Positions 1-10,825 are shown, counted from the first letter of the stretch. The stretch is 64,000 nt of DNA from Naumovozyma dairenensis CBS 421 (GCF_000227115.2 NC_016481.1:885259-949258); one strand, 5' to 3'. Notes: generated from the sequence alone by a model not told the origin. Program-made: numbers and translations.

Positions 1-3000
1 TGAATGGTTGATTAAGGACAAGGAAAGAGTGTCGACTATCGAAATTTGGCATTTCGATTGTTACAATAAATGTTTACTGTCATGGGCAAAAAGGAACAAA
101 TTAAAAAGGAGGAGATTATTGCTAGAAAATTAAGCTTTAGAACTAATCGGGACTCGTGCATTAACAACTCATGAGTGAATTGTGTCATCGATACCTAATG
201 CAATAATCTTAACGTCCTTATGTATAATTTTGTTGGTGATTAAGGCAATTACTATTCCTAAAATGAAAATTATAGTGCTGGTTAAAGTTGTGTCGTCTAC
301 CTTTGAAAATGTAGCGTAGTATTTGAGTTGTTCTATTTTTAGCATAGACCGAGAGACTTTGAATTTTCGGCGGTCATTTTTTACGTCGTCAGAGAAAAGT
401 TAGTAGAACTAGATGGAAAGTCCCTTAATAATAACCACCAGGACTCAGTAATTCAAATACGTATCCATAATTGGTACTGAAGTAGTATACGGAACCCCAA
501 TAGAGCTCTCAATTGTAAAAAAAAGCTAAATGAGACTAACCTAAAAATATCTTATCTCCCAAAAGTTTCTTCTTTTGCCAAAAGGTACGATGATAATTTA
601 GAGTCTATTTATATCTTTAAGACACATGTATGGATTCATTATTTTTTTGAAAAATAAACCAAATATTGGTGATGTTTCAAAAATTTAAATAGGTAGATTT
701 TTTGAGTAATAACATTTTTGCAGTTGCCATAGTTCACCTTGATTTATTACTTCAAGTGAATAATTTCAAATATGAAAATAGTCTATAAATGTGTGCGAAA
801 AAAATTGAAGACGTCGAGTAAATTGCACAACAAACTTAGAGTTAGAAAATTTCCTTGATGTACTCGAAAGTAAAATCTCTGCTTGAAGTCATATACCAAG
901 ATCAATTCGTTTTACAGCAATCTCTAACGTTATAATCAGCGACACACTTCTTCGCTGATTATTTCTATGATTTCACCCTTAGCTGGTCCTCTACCTGTAT
1001 TCATACTTAGTTTTTCACACATATAGGGAAAGATTGCAATTAACCCTCAATTTTAACTAATTGACAGGAAAATATAATAAAAGATAGGAGCTCATAAGAA
1101 AATATGGATAAATTCAGAAGACCAGAGTAAAAAATGGAGATAACGAGAAAGTATAACTTCTTTAGAGTACTGTAGGAAAACCAACCATCTCTATATTTCT
1201 AGAAGAGCTGATAGATAGCCTGAAAGATTGGGTATTTTGACAAATTTATTGAGGATAAACTCGAGATAGTACGAGTTTTTTTTAACAATCAGAAATGAGA
1301 ATTTGCTAGATTGATAAATGTAACACAAATTCGCAACTAATGAGTTAATGTAGCTTAAAGGCACAGTGAAATTAAAACACAAAGTGCGAACTTCGTGACT
1401 AATACCTTTTAAGTTTAAATTTGAGGCCACATGCCTTTGATTTTCGGTAATGATGAATTTATGGTTCCAAATGACTGTGAAAAAGTAGATGATCCTGATC
1501 TTCTAAAAAAATGATTATAAATGAGGTCAAAAATAGATAGATGCGAAGAATGGGTTGTGCATTTGGGCAAGAACAGGATAAAATGTAAGCCTCGTATATG
1601 TAGCTTTGATATATCGCCACAGTTTATTAAAAGAGCAAACTAGGTCTAAATAAGATGCATCAACGTTGCGTATGTGTTTTAGAAACATAATTCTGATCAA
1701 AAGATAAATGTTTCATTGTTCAATTCAATTTTATGAAGGCTGTTTCTTGTAAGTGCACGACAGGATAGAATAATGGGGTATCATGGCAGAATGTTAACTA
1801 GGAATATCCAGATAAAATAAACAAGCAAAATTCCAACCTTTAGCCACTGTTTTTATTAGTTATAGTAACAGATGGAGCTGAAGATATCTAGTTGGTGCCA
1901 GTTCAAATTAGGAAGGTAATCGAGCATAAAGGTCGTCAACAACTATTACAAGTATTCTTTTCTGGAAGTATCCCCAAACTGCTTCAGCTATACATCCAAT
2001 AACGTAAATGTTGCCATGGCATTGGTAAATCGAATGGCAAATGAAATTCCCAGACAATGCTGGGCATATGGTTGGTAAAATTTATCTCGATGACTTACCT
2101 AAAAGTATAGTATTTAAGGAAGCTCCACGGGTTTTTGCTTTTAGTATATGCCCGCATAGCTGGTATTCTTGAGTTTGATCCTAACGAAATCAAGCCTCGA
2201 ATCGACTAATTTGAAATTACTGTGGAACTGGATTACCTTATTGATACCTTTGATCGGGTAGCTCTGAATAGATTCTTAAATATCGAGAATATAAAATTAA
2301 TGATGAAGTACAGTATTTTTGAAGATAAGGATAAAACAATCGGGGTACGATGAGTGTCAGTTTCTGGGGGTTGATATAAACATGTGAGGTCAGATAATCA
2401 TGTCACGCGTAAACCAACAAAATAGGAGATGACGAATAGTATTATTACAGAGATTTCTTTCATGATACATCTTCTCTCTCCAGATTAATGTATTTCTCTG
2501 ATTAACATAAACTGTTTGTTCGATGTACAGGAAGTTAGAGAAATATCGGAGGGGATAAACGACACATTTTTCCCAGGAATATTTAGCGCATCATCGGAAT
2601 TTGACATTCTTAAGCCACTAAACAAAGACACCCATTCGTTTCAACCATATCTATCGCCAAGATCACAAGTAATATAAGCCTATCCCACTCAAATTGAACA
2701 TTCACTGTAATTATTTCCATTTTCTGTATTAGCGAACACCAAAATATTAGAACGAGAAAAGCCGCTTGTCCCACTACTCTAACAATTTTCCCAATATATC
2801 AATGTCTGAATACACAATTCTGGCTTCAAAGGTACATGAATTGCTGTAACTTCATTCAATATAAATTCAAAACATTGTATTTCTTGCAAGAACGTAAGGT
2901 ACCCGAAACTGGAACGTTAAAGAGAATGTATAAATATTTAGCCTTGGTGTAAGATAGCTACGTCTCATTATATAGCAGATCTCTTTCTGTCAGTAATTTA

Positions 3001-3306
3001 TATATAGATATATACCGTACACGAAAATATATTATCTATGTAAATAATATTCTTAACAGTCATTCGATTAGGCATCTGGCGCGCAGTATTTCCACATATA
3101 AATACCTTTCCAGACATTATCTTACGAACCGTTCCTGCTTATGGAACGAAAATAAAAACTTAGATAGTGGAATTTCGAAAGAAGGGTACTTCTTGTACCA
3201 AGTGCATGGATCATTGATATTCTTGCTTATAATTCTGCCATTTCTCTTTGTAAATTAAACAATGAGCATAGCAATATCTAGTATATTCTACTAGCACTTT
3301 TCTAAT
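1..3306. other. Gene-poor left end with decayed coding remnants
   Basis: No intact ATG-initiated gene is visible over 3.3 kb, which is long for a yeast intergenic region. The first ~140 bases read as an open frame (frame 2, starting EWLIKDKERVS) that runs in from outside the window and stops; it could be the end of a gene or more debris. An open frame without ATG runs on the minus strand between about 1505 and 1191. The strongest coding-like signal is at 1858-2670 and is listed separately. No tRNA-like A and B boxes were seen. Confidence 0.6.
1858..2670 (+). pseudogene. Decayed unidentified protein-coding remnant
   Basis: Several consecutive plus-strand stretches read like protein but sit in different frames or carry stops. 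About 1858-2000 reads IVTDGAED, stop, then LVPVQIRKVIEHKGRQQLLQ. About 2043-2170 includes KFPDNAGHMVGKIYLDD. About 2148-2352 includes YARIAGILEFDPNEIKPRID, a stop, then ITVELDYLIDTFDR. About 2455-2670 includes EGINDTFFPGIFSASSEF and ends at a stop. They share one direction and their composition is not that of random AT-rich DNA, so I infer one old gene broken by indels and stops. I do not recognise the family. Chance open frames remain possible. Confidence 0.4.
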
Positions 3307-3933
3307 CTAATCTTCATCATCAAACATTGATTTTGGAGGGAATGCTGTTCTTACTTGTTCCAGCGTCATATGTACCGGCCTATCAGCCTGAGCACATGTA
3401 TCCACCGTAATTCTACCAGATTTTGAATCTATTAATGTATAAGTTCCAGGTTCCTTTAGTGTCTCTTCCCTTAACGTCGTATGTTGCTGTTTTTCATCAT
3501 GCGAAGGATGTGTGAGAGAACTTGGAGGTCCCTCACATTTTGAATAATCAAATTCAGGAGGAGGTGATGCAGGTGGTGAAACTAAAAATAATGTTTCATG
3601 AGGTGGTAACTCAAGATATTTCTTAGGAGCAGCCGTTGCTCTCCCATCCACTAACGAATAACCTATGTTCAAAGGTAAGTTATCTGGCTTGGGTTCCATT
3701 TCTTTAATATATTTTGAGATAGCATGATTTGGACAAATAATCAGAAGTCGTTTCATGCTCCCTAGTATAACGATCTCAATAGGTAGATCAGGAAGAACGT
3801 CGAACTCTAGTAAGACTGTATCAGTTAACCATTTTTGGATCACTTCCACAATGTCACGATCTGTGACGTTCACTTTATCTGATGTAACAATAACGGTATC
3901 TGTCACTGAAGAGTTATTTTCTATACTATCCAT
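3307..3933 (-). CDS. RCN1: Calcipressin, calcineurin regulator Rcn1
   Basis: This 208-residue protein belongs to the RCAN/calcipressin family, which binds calcineurin and inhibits or stimulates it depending on level and phosphorylation. The family signature is clear: an RRM-like N-terminal half, then SPPASPPPEF at residues 119-128, the serine-proline motif that is phosphorylated in the yeast protein, and a C-terminal FPPKSMFDDED tail shared with S. cerevisiae Rcn1 (211 residues). The start chosen is the ATG at 3933; the frame is open two codons further, but only from a TTG. It is divergent from APE2, the same pairing as YKL159C and YKL157W. I saw no perfect Crz1 site in the 330-base shared promoter. 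Confidence 0.93.
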   Translation of the reverse strand: MDSIENNSSVTDTVIVTSDKVNVTDRDIVEVIQKWLTDTVLLEFDVLPDLPIEIVILGSMKRLLIICPNHAISKYIKEMEPKPDNLPLNIGYSLVDGRATAAPKKYLELPPHETLFLVSPPASPPPEFDYSKCEGPPSSLTHPSHDEKQQHTTLREETLKEPGTYTLIDSKSGRITVDTCAQADRPVHMTLEQVRTAFPPKSMFDDED

Positions 3934-4263
3934 AGTCAAAGTTGATAATACTGAATAAACCTTAAACGTGTTTCATAATCTCAGTCTCTGTCTATCTTGA
4001 ACATAGCCCATGAGTCCTCAGGGCACAGTCCTGTAAAAAATGAGATCTAAGTACGTACAATATTCTTGTTTCAGCAAACCAAATCGACGTCTTTAAAATT
4101 GGAATCGCGCTTCGAGACTTCCCTCTGCCTAATGTTAAGGTGAGTGAGTACTTCTACGATTAACCTCCATAGAAGGCTCGAACAAAAGTTAATAGAGTAA
4201 CCTTATTTATCTTGGACTAATAAGTTTATTCCATCTTATTGAGACACCAAGCTGTAGATAACG
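3934..4263. promoter_or_regulatory. Divergent promoter RCN1 / APE2
   Basis: 330 bases separate the two start codons. No gene fits here. I see no perfect calcineurin-response element or general regulatory factor site; the Reb1-type site of this locus lies instead inside the APE2 intron. Confidence 0.5.
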
Positions 4264-7200
4264 ATGTCAATACGACTCTTAGGAACTGGGTTGAAACCTT
4301 GTGTAAGCGCACTAAGTGGTCAATCCAATGGTTTGGCCTTTAAGATCGCATCGGTTTTAACAACAAGACTATATTCAACTAATAAGCTAGCCCAAATAAG
4401 AAACACAGGAACGAATATTGTAAACAAATGGGATATGAACAAAGCTACAAAAATCTACCTGGCGCAAAGATCATTGTTCACAGAGACACTGCATTCTTGT
4501 GCCAAATGTCAGAAAACGTCTGAAATATTGAAACAAAAGTATGTCAATTTCAATTTTAATCTGTTAACTTTTTGTATCTAAAAACATGAGCAATATCAAA
4601 TAACTAAAGCAAACAACAATGATTGGGTCATTATTGAACTTCATACTTCCATATTTCCTGCTTTTTGGCAATATCTTCAGGTACGTAACTTCTAGACACT
4701 ATAGTGACTTCCCTATGTACTGAAATTCTCGGGTAATAACGCCAGCCTTTGAAAAAGTTTACAAGGGATACAGGACCGGTGGCAAAAAAAGACCATTCCT
4801 ACCAAATCTAAAGGACTGGACTGCAAGGAAGAATCACCTAAAATCCCATTAGAAGTACTCAATTGCTCTAGTTGCAAATTGTTATAAGGAACTTTAACTT
4901 GAATTTCTTCATTTTACTAACTTTTTCTATGTCTAGCAAAATTATTGACCGTGAGGTTTTACCTACAAATGTTACTCCATTACATTATGATTTACAGATT
5001 GAACCAAACTTCAAGGATTTTACTTTCAAAGGTATCGCCAAGATTGAATTGAAAATTAATGATAAGAACGTCGATTCCATCCAATTGAATGCTTTAGACA
5101 TTGAAATTCAATCCTCTAAACTTGCATCCAATATTGAACCATCTCAAATTGTCCCAAATAAGGAAACTCAAGTTGTTGATTTTATTTTCCCAGACGGAAC
5201 TCTATCGAAGGTTGGTGAATCAACTACTTTAGAATTAAATTTCACTGGTATTTTGAACGATCAAATGGCAGGTTTCTATAGAGCTAAATATGAAGATAAA
5301 TTGACAGGAGAAATCAAATATATGGCAACAACTCAAATGGAACCAACTGACGCAAGAAGAGCATTCCCATGTTTTGATGAGCCAAATTTGAAGGCTTCCT
5401 TTGGTATCACTCTTGTTTCCGATCCTTCCTTGACTCATTTATCTAATATGGATGTTAAAGAGGAACATGTTGAAAATGGTAAAAAGTTCACCACTTTTAA
5501 CGTTACTCCAAAGATGTCAACTTATCTTGTTGCATTCATTGTTGCTGAATTGAAATACGTGGAGTGCAAAGATTTCAGAATTCCTGTTAGAGTCTACGCT
5601 ACTCCAGGTAGTGAAAAAGATGGTCAATTTGCAGCTGATTTAACTGCTAAGACTTTGGACTTTTTTGAAAATACTTTTGGTATCAAATACCCATTACCAA
5701 AAATGGATAACGTTGCAGTTCATGAATTCTCTGCTGGTGCAATGGAAAATTGGGGGTTAGTTACTTACAGAGTTGTTGATGTACTATTAGATGAGAAAAA
5801 TTCTACATTAGACCGTATCCAAAGAGTTGCTGAAGTTGTTCAACATGAATTGGCTCATCAATGGTTCGGTAATTTGGTTACTATGGACTGGTGGGAAGGT
5901 TTATGGTTAAACGAAGGGTTCGCTACATGGATGTCGTGGTATTCTTGTAATGAATTCCAACCTACATGGAACGTTTGGCAACAATATGTCACTGATACTT
6001 TACAACATGCATTAAATTTGGATTCTTTGAGATCATCTCATCCAATCGAAGTGCCAGTTAAAAGAGCTGAAGATATCAATCAAATTTTCGATGCTATTTC
6101 TTACTCTAAAGGTGCTTCTTTATTAAGAATGATTTCCAAATGGTTAGGTGAAGATGTTTTTATTAAGGGTGTTTCTCAATATTTAAGCCAATTCAAGTAC
6201 GGTAACGCTAAAACTGAAGATTTATGGACAGCTTTATCAAAAGCATCCGGTAAGGATGTCAGTTCTGTCATGAATATCTGGACTAAAAAGGTTGGTTTCC
6301 CAGTCATCTCCGTGAAGGAAGAAAATAATAAAATTACTTTTACTCAAAACCGTTATTTATCTACTGGTGATGTTGAATCTAAAGAAGACAAAACTTTGTA
6401 TCCAGTTTTCTTAGCTTTAAAGAGTAAAGATGGTGTTGATAACTCTTTAGTGTTGAATGAAAGATCCACATCTGTTGTCTTAAAGGACGCCGATTTCTTT
6501 AAGGCGAACAGCGATCAATCTGGTATATACATTACTTCGTATTCAGATGAAAGATGGGCCAAATTCAGTAAACAAGCTCATTTATTATCTGTCGAAGATC
6601 GTACTGGTTTAGTTGCTGATGCAAAGAGTCTTTCTGCCTCTGGTTACACTTCCACTACTAACTTCTTAAATTTGGTTGCTAATTGGAAAGATGAAGAATC
6701 TTTTGTTGTTCTTGATCAAATTATTAACAGTATTAGTTCATTGAAGGCAACTTGGGCATTTGAACCTGAAGAAGTTAGAGATTCCTTAGATGCTTTCACC
6801 AGATCTTTAGTTTCAGAAAAGGCACATACTTTAGGTTGGGAATTCAATGACTCTGATTCATTTGCCACTCAACGTACTAAGGTTGCTCTATTTAGTGCAT
6901 CCTGCGCTGCAAGAGATCCTGTTACTGAAAGGAGTGCTATTGAAATGTTCGAAAAATATGTTGCTGGTGACAAGAAGGCAATTCCAGCCTTAATCAAACC
7001 ATCTGTTTTCAATACTGCCGCAAGAGTTGGTGGTGAGGAAAACTATGAGAAAATTTATCAAATCTATAAAAACCCATCTAATAATGATGAGAAGATTGCT
7101 GCTTTAAGAACTCTAGGTAGATTTAAAGATGCTAAATTATTGGAAAGAACCTTAGGTTACTTATTAGACGGTACTGTTTTGAACCAAGATATCTACATTC

Positions 7201-7517
7201 CAATGCAAGGTATGAGAGCTCATAAGGAAGGTATCGTAGCTCTCTGGGGTTGGTTGCAAGCAAATTGGACAGAAGTCTCCAAGAGATTACCACCAGGATT
7301 ATCTATGTTAGGTTCAGTTGTCACCATTTGTACTTCTGGGTTCACTTCTTTCAAAGCGATCGATGAAATCAAGGCATTCTTTGACAAGATCTCTACGAAG
7401 GGTTTCGATCAAGGTTTAGCTCAATCATTGGATACAATCAAATCCAAGGCCCAATGGGTAAACAGAGATCGCGAAATGGTAAAGCAATACTTAAAAACTA
7501 ATGGATACTCTAAGTAA
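4264..7517 (+). CDS. APE2: M1 zinc aminopeptidase Ape2, one intron
   Basis: This is a puromycin-sensitive-type M1 metallopeptidase that removes N-terminal residues from peptides. Exon 1 (4264-4538) joins exon 2 (4937-7517) to give 951 residues, against 952 in S. cerevisiae Ape2. Exon 1 encodes an arginine-rich, acid-poor presequence-like N-terminus and ends with the conserved FTETLHSCAKCQKTS block. Exon 2 begins IIDREVLPTNVTPLHYD. Catalytic features in the spliced product are the exopeptidase motif GAMEN at residues 359-363, the zinc site HELAH at 395-399 and the third zinc ligand E418. The C-terminal ERAP1-like helical domain ends SKAQWVNRDREMVKQYLK. The 881-codon frame upstream of exon 2 opens with TTG; its first ATG is 4929. 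S. cerevisiae keeps a separate cytosolic paralogue, AAP1; no second copy is in this window. Confidence 0.94.
4730..4736 (+). promoter_or_regulatory. Reb1-type site inside APE2 intron
   Basis: CGGGTAA matches the core bound by the general regulatory factor Reb1, which clears nucleosomes at yeast promoters. It lies 199 bases before the in-frame ATG at 4929. A 7-base match can occur by chance; the nearby PACE element makes it more interesting. Confidence 0.5.
4778..4786 (+). promoter_or_regulatory. PACE element (Rpn4 site) inside APE2 intron
   Basis: GGTGGCAAA is a perfect nonamer of the proteasome-associated control element bound by Rpn4. It lies 151 bases upstream of the ATG at 4929, a normal distance for an activator site in a yeast promoter. 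It suggests a second promoter within the intron that would link a cytosolic aminopeptidase to proteasome demand. Confidence 0.55.
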
Positions 7518-8133
7518 GCCTAACTGAATGGTGCTTTTATGTATGATCAACCAAATAGGTAATCCTCTATATTAATACAATATAATGCTAACAATAAACA
7601 CAAATCTTCTATTCATCTGTATTTTGTACGTACTGGAGTTTGTTCTAATTCAAGTATAAGATCCCAAATCCTCTATCATCCATTTTGATTTAGTGTACTT
7701 CATATCTTTGTAACTGTTCAACGGAGACTTACTGCTTTTACTCGTTAGCCGAACCTTATTTTAGTCTCAATCTATTTTAGAGTTAGTTAATACAGGAAAA
7801 GAACAATCGTCTCAAAAAGGTATCGCGCCCAAAAAATTTGTAGTCGAAATCGGGCCAAAAAACGGGCCAACATCTGTCCCACTCCGGTAGGAGGAGATAA
7901 ATAGGGGACAAATGGATGGTCCAATCGTAATGGAATGTCTCTCAGAATTGTTGGAGTGAGGATTAAATATGTATCAAAAAGCTTAGAACAATAATCTAAG
8001 ATTATTCAGATGTTGTTCAGATGAATGAACAAGAAAGTGTTGGATAGTTGCTTGAAAGATACGAGAGAGATCAACAGAATTTATTTCGCGAAGTAGGCAG
8101 CTCAATTATTCAAAACTTATATATACGCCCCTC
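7518..8133. promoter_or_regulatory. APE2 3' region and SDR-gene promoter
   Basis: This 616-base spacer contains two copies of CGGGCCAA at 7851-7858 and 7863-7870, starting 12 bases apart, and an AGGGG stress-element core near 7902. A TATATA run lies near 8118, just before the ATG at 8134. No gene is seen. Confidence 0.45.
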
Positions 8134-9066
8134 ATGTTTTTTGGAACAAAAAAAGATAACAGTGTTAAATGGGAACATAAAGATATCTCCCAATTAGACT
8201 TATGCAAAGTCAATGCAGTAGTGTTTGGAGGTACTTCCGGTATAGGTAGAGCAATTAGTCATCAGTTGGCTGATCGCGGTGCCAATGTTTTAGTTGTTGG
8301 TAGACATTTTAAAGATGAAGATATGAAAAAGATCAAGTTCTTACATGCAGATTTGAGTTTAATTACTGAAGCTGATAGAATTGCTAACGAGATCCCGGCA
8401 AAGGATATAACTCATATGATCTTTACTACAGGGATCGTTGCCGCTCCTCAAAGGGAGCAGACACCGGAAGGAATTGAGAGAGATATGGCTGTAAGTTATC
8501 TAAGTAGATATATGCTTATTAGAGAACTTGCTGGTAAGATGGGTAAAGGATTGCCTCATAATGCTTCAAAACCAAGAATATTTATAATGGGGTTCCCCGG
8601 ATCTGGACAACTAGGTGATCCTGAAAATCTAAATTCTGACAAGAAAAAATATAATGCGCTCAGTACACATAGTAATACTGTAGCTGCCAATGAAGCTTTA
8701 GTTTTAGATTCCAAAGATAGATACAAAAATGTAGAGGTATTTGGATTAAATCCAGGTATAATAAAAACGGAGATACGTAATAATTATTTAGGTAAAGATT
8801 CAATTTTTTCCAAAGCAGTAGAATGGGTTGTTGGTTGGACTTGTCAAACTCCAGAAGACTATGCTAAAAATATCTGCCCATTACTTGTTTCTCCAGATTT
8901 GGACAATAAAAGTGGAACCATGTTTGATAATAAAGGTAATGCAATCTTACAATCTGCAGGTCTGGCACCAGAGGTTGTCCATAATTTCATTCACAATTCT
9001 GCAGTTTTAGTCACAAAAGTTTTAGCAATGAAACCGAATGAGACAACTTCTAAATTACCTGTCTAA
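8134..9066 (+). CDS. YKL107W: Short-chain dehydrogenase/reductase, YKL107W-like
   Basis: The 310-residue protein has a Rossmann fold with the nucleotide-binding motif GGTSGIG at residues 32-38, and aligns along its length with S. cerevisiae YKL107W (309 residues, a putative aldehyde reductase). Shared features include the MF..K.....W start, DMAVSYLSRY in the middle and the Asn-rich segment after KKKYNALSTH. The usual catalytic YxxxK is not obvious: the tyrosine in KKYNALS is not followed by lysine four positions later, and the same seems true of the S. cerevisiae protein, so the mechanism may be atypical. The substrate is unknown. Membrane association is not evident. Confidence 0.82.
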   Translation: MFFGTKKDNSVKWEHKDISQLDLCKVNAVVFGGTSGIGRAISHQLADRGANVLVVGRHFKDEDMKKIKFLHADLSLITEADRIANEIPAKDITHMIFTTGIVAAPQREQTPEGIERDMAVSYLSRYMLIRELAGKMGKGLPHNASKPRIFIMGFPGSGQLGDPENLNSDKKKYNALSTHSNTVAANEALVLDSKDRYKNVEVFGLNPGIIKTEIRNNYLGKDSIFSKAVEWVVGWTCQTPEDYAKNICPLLVSPDLDNKSGTMFDNKGNAILQSAGLAPEVVHNFIHNSAVLVTKVLAMKPNETTSKLPV

Positions 9067-10157
9067 AATGGAGTCCATTCTCTCTGATGATGTCCCTTTC
9101 TTTTATTATTTTTTTATTTTTATTTTTATTTTTATTTTTATTTTTATTTTTATTTTAATATTCTTACTGGTTTTTAAAACGTTAAATAAAATAACATTCT
9201 AGGTGCCCTGTTTATTTGGTTTCACTTGTAGTAGAGTACATTAATTATCAGGTTTAATATTACATGGGTAGGCTAAATAAGCTTTGAGGTTATGTACTTT
9301 TTTTTGATAGTTGTATATTTTACATACATCAGCGAATGTACGTAGTATCCCCATTTGTATTCAGAGTCTATGCGGCAAATGTGTTTCAGAGAGAGACAAG
9401 GAAAGGAACCGAAGGGAAGCTTACGTATGTACGTACATGTCTACGCTAAATTCTTCAGGCAATGGATAATACAAACACTCACTTTTCTAAAACTTTCACC
9501 TCAACTTTGCTCTATGGGACCTCCCTTTTGATTTATAAATAAAATAAAGTCACGTAATTTGGAGCGACTATAGAGGAGCATTCCATTATCTGAATAAGAG
9601 TCTTTTCTCCTCTTAGAGGCAAATTATCCTTCATTAATGCAAAATAAATATGCTCGCAAAGAACTGACGCATACACAAACAAGTATATGTAGTCTTAACG
9701 TGACGCAGTTCGAAAGTTTGATAAGAATATGTCTTAAAATAGAAATTCCATAGTCTTCATCAGATATGATTAACTATTTGCGCCATTAACACCAAATTTC
9801 CTTCGAACAATTATGGTACAGACGTATTCTATAAACCACGTGCATACGTACTTATACATATTAAGGTTCCTTCCATTCCAGTCGACGTGCCTTTGATATA
9901 TTTTCTATTTTGGTCTTGGCGGAACTTTATTTAGTTTTTACTTTATCGGACGCCGCAACGAGCCTCCGTTACCAAAGGAAATGGATGAATAACTGTCACA
10001 AAAGTATCAGACTAATAATTATTATATAAAAATAGGACTGCGATCTACTATAAAATCCATCTTTGCACTTTTGACTTTTTGTTGACTTTTCGTTTGAGTA
10101 ATTTATACCAAAGAAAAATACTAAATATAATAAAAATAAACTCCCGAAGTATTTAAA
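9067..10157. other. Long spacer with no intact gene
   Basis: About 1.1 kb with no supportable gene. It starts with a (TTTTTA)n tract, contains a CACGTG box at 9837-9842 and an alternating TACGTATGTACGTACATGT stretch near 9423, and ends with a TATATAAAAA box near 10022 that could serve the broken small gene at 10158. Confidence 0.5.
9105..9156. repeat. (TTTTTA)n microsatellite
   Basis: About eight units of TTTTTA lie in tandem roughly 40-90 bases after the stop of the dehydrogenase gene. The tract is likely in its 3' untranslated region; it may vary in length between strains. Confidence 0.85.
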
Positions 10158-10462
10158 ATGACAGTAGAACAAACTCCCGCTTATAGCATTGTTCATGAAA
10201 GATCCGGAGCTGACCTAAACGTCGAAGGGAAAGAAATTATCTATTACAAGATATCAAAAGCAATAGCAGGATTGATTTAGAAGCAGGAGTATTAGAACTA
10301 GGGGAAGAAAATCGAATTACTCTTTCTGATATAAGAGAAAAAATAATTCAAGCTGGATCACACTGTATGCTCGTACTTATATGTATCATCGTATTATATG
10401 GGCTTTCGGCAATAACTGCTTTCTATATCAAAACAATGATAAGTTTATTATATTTGCTATAA
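10158..10462 (+). pseudogene. Small tail-anchored membrane protein gene with a frame break
   Basis: From the ATG at 10158 one frame runs 40 codons (MTVEQTPAYSIVHERSGADL onward) to a TAG at 10278. An overlapping frame, offset by two bases, is open from about 10216 to a TAA at 10460 and reads RNYLLQDIKSNSRIDLEAGV, then LGEENRITLSDIREKII, then a strongly hydrophobic segment MLVLICIIVLYGLSAITAF close to the C-terminus. Joined, they would make a roughly 100-residue protein with one C-terminal membrane span. I infer a one-base indel, or a sequencing error, in an otherwise plausible gene; no intron signals explain the switch. I do not recognise the family. Confidence 0.5.
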
Positions 10463-10825
10463 AACTTTATCATTATTGAAATTATTTGGACAGTCACTGG
10501 CAGGACCACTATTTGGGACCATACTTGAAGGACAAGGTTTTTTATAATATTCATTGAACAGTGGAGATGCAGGGCCTACAAAATATAGTGGTAGCCTTTT
10601 TTTTTTGTGTCGCTGAAGTAGTTCGTATATCCCAGCAAGCTTTTCTCACCTTTTCTCAAACATCACATTACTTTTTCCTAATGTGGTAATGCTTTTAAGA
10701 AATACAAGTGATTATAAATAAATGGAATTCTATATTCTATAATATTAATTAAATAGATGTAATAGACTATGACGAAATGTGAACATCAATGCTATATGAA
10801 ATATCAAATGTATCATAGTCTTTGC
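10463..10825. other. Spacer downstream of NCP1
   Basis: 363 bases of AT-rich sequence between the broken small gene and the 3' end of NCP1. I see no gene or recognisable site beyond a T-rich run near 10602. Confidence 0.5.

Larger units (their letters stand above)
4539..4936 (+). other. APE2: Spliceosomal intron of APE2
   Basis: The 398-base intron has a 5' splice site GTATGT at 4539-4544, a perfect branch point TACTAAC at 4915-4921 and a 3' splice site TAG ending at 4936. Splicing restores the frame: the split codon AA|C gives N92, and the flanking protein sequence then matches Ape2 across the junction. The intron also contains CGGGTAA at 4730-4736 and GGTGGCAAA at 4778-4786, which look like promoter elements. 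Confidence 0.92.

Noticed and set aside
1191..1505. Minus-strand open frame as a gene
   Set aside because: No ATG opens it (the first usable codon is GTG), it has no recognisable domain, and a frame of about 100 codons can occur by chance in AT-rich DNA.
10228..10236. GGGAAAG as a slippery heptamer for programmed -1 frameshifting in the broken small gene
   Set aside because: In the upstream frame it is read GGG-AAA rather than G-GGA-AAG, so tandem slippage does not apply; a simple indel fits better.
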